Part shown: positions 63,662 through 64,000 of the stretch, in pieces
Position numbering within the stretch: the first letter of the stretch is position 1
How the letters are laid out: each line of letters opens with the position of its first letter
DNA from: a virus
Strand: one strand, 5' to 3'
Virus record (IMG/VR): IMGVR_UViG_3300044974_001280
Coordinates: 124,001-188,000 of that record
Length of the DNA stretch: 64,000 nucleotides
Notes under the pieces: generated by a model
Seen by the model: the letters and a program-made list of their open reading frames with translations, nothing else
Told to the model about the DNA's origin: nothing
The model's database searches: none
Program-made: the position numbers and the translations under genes

Positions 63662-64000
63662 GTGGAAGAAACTGGAATTTATCATCTGGATCTGATCAGT
63701 ACCTGTCAGGTCAACCCCGAATCTTTGGCGAGGTTCTTACAAAAATTGAAAAAATTAGACATTCCCCCTGAGATGAAAGAAGCTGTTTCCGAGTCCTCTG
63801 TTATTGGTAAGTCTGGTAAATTGGAGATCTACATTGATGAAGGTGAAATCGAGATGTCCAATGCAGAGGAGTTTTTTGAGTGTGTCACAAAGGTGGAAAA
63901 AGAACTGTGCGAATTTGCAGACCATTCTAAAATCATTTGGACTTACAATTTTCCATTCTATTCCAAAGGATGGAAAAAAAATAAATACGAATGGGAAATT
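63662..64000 (+). CDS. Unknown protein, 3' end outside window
   Basis: A frame starting with GTG at 63662 is open to the right edge, giving 113 residues. It begins MEETGIYHLDLISTCQVNPE, then an alpha/beta pattern with KSGKLEIYIDEGEIEMSNAE. It follows the phosphoesterase stop by 14 nt, so it is probably co-transcribed. No motif is recognised. Confidence 0.5.
   Translation, partial: MEETGIYHLDLISTCQVNPESLARFLQKLKKLDIPPEMKEAVSESSVIGKSGKLEIYIDEGEIEMSNAEEFFECVTKVEKELCEFADHSKIIWTYNFPFYSKGWKKNKYEWEI

Overview
This window is a gene-dense piece of a large, lytic, T4-related myovirus genome, most likely of a phage that infects Bacteroidota (Flavobacteriia-like). T4-type signatures are a UvsW-like helicase, family B DNA polymerase, a sliding-clamp-like protein, two topoisomerase II subunits, aerobic ribonucleotide reductase, a T4-type lysozyme domain and a TATATA-type late promoter. 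Bacteroidota signatures are a DUF4494-like protein, an Hc1-type histone H1-like protein, signal peptides ending in A-x-A-Q, few Shine-Dalgarno sites, an ATP-cone on NrdB rather than NrdA, and a tmRNA tag starting GEN. There is no integrase, transposase or CRISPR array. Both ends of the window cut a gene.

Layout. 1-10 kb: helicase end, nucleotidyltransferase, RNA ligase-NMN adenylyltransferase fusion, small virion-type proteins, peptidoglycan-binding protein, Hsp20. 10-14 kb: DNA glycosylase, LamG virion protein, N-terminal half of DNA polymerase. 14-18.5 kb: dUTPase-like protein, NrdB, NrdA, adenylate kinase. 18.5-26 kb: TPR glycosyltransferase, thioesterase, then a minus-strand block with a cupin, an annexin-like/lysozyme fusion and three tandem leucine-rich-repeat paralogues. 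26-37 kb: topoisomerase subunits, UV endonuclease, DnaJ, L,D-transpeptidase-like protein, clamp-like protein, fourth repeat paralogue, C-terminal half of DNA polymerase. 37-45 kb: RimK/RimB-like fusion, hyperacidic protein, thioredoxin, holin-like protein, ClpC-like ATPase, tmRNA. 45.4-58.7 kb: a visibly AT-rich glycan/modification cluster (glycosyltransferases, methyltransferases, aminotransferase, cupin, acetyltransferase, thymidylate-synthase-like enzyme), interrupted by a secreted nuclease and a lipoprotein. 58.7-64 kb: small proteins, type II glutamine synthetase, metallophosphoesterase.

The most striking pattern is a short leader shared by about 17 otherwise unrelated proteins: a hydrophobic/aromatic segment (F-x-x-F or Y-x-x-F type) that often ends in L-x-E or I-x-E before A, G or S. 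It resembles the capsid-targeting sequence of T4 internal proteins, which the prohead protease removes. Here it sits on enzymes such as adenylate kinase, a RimK/RimB fusion, a nucleotidyltransferase, a Clp ATPase, a lysozyme and an L,D-transpeptidase-like protein. Most of these genes, or the operon they belong to, lie behind a GATATATA box that I read as the phage late promoter. At eight genes the box is only 4-5 nt from the start codon, which suggests leaderless late mRNAs. Together this predicts a large cargo of enzymes packaged in the capsid and delivered with the DNA. A second theme is proteostasis: tmRNA with an extended tag, ClpC-like unfoldase, DnaJ, Hsp20 and thioredoxin.

All functions come from reading motifs by eye. 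No database search, structure prediction or expression data was available.
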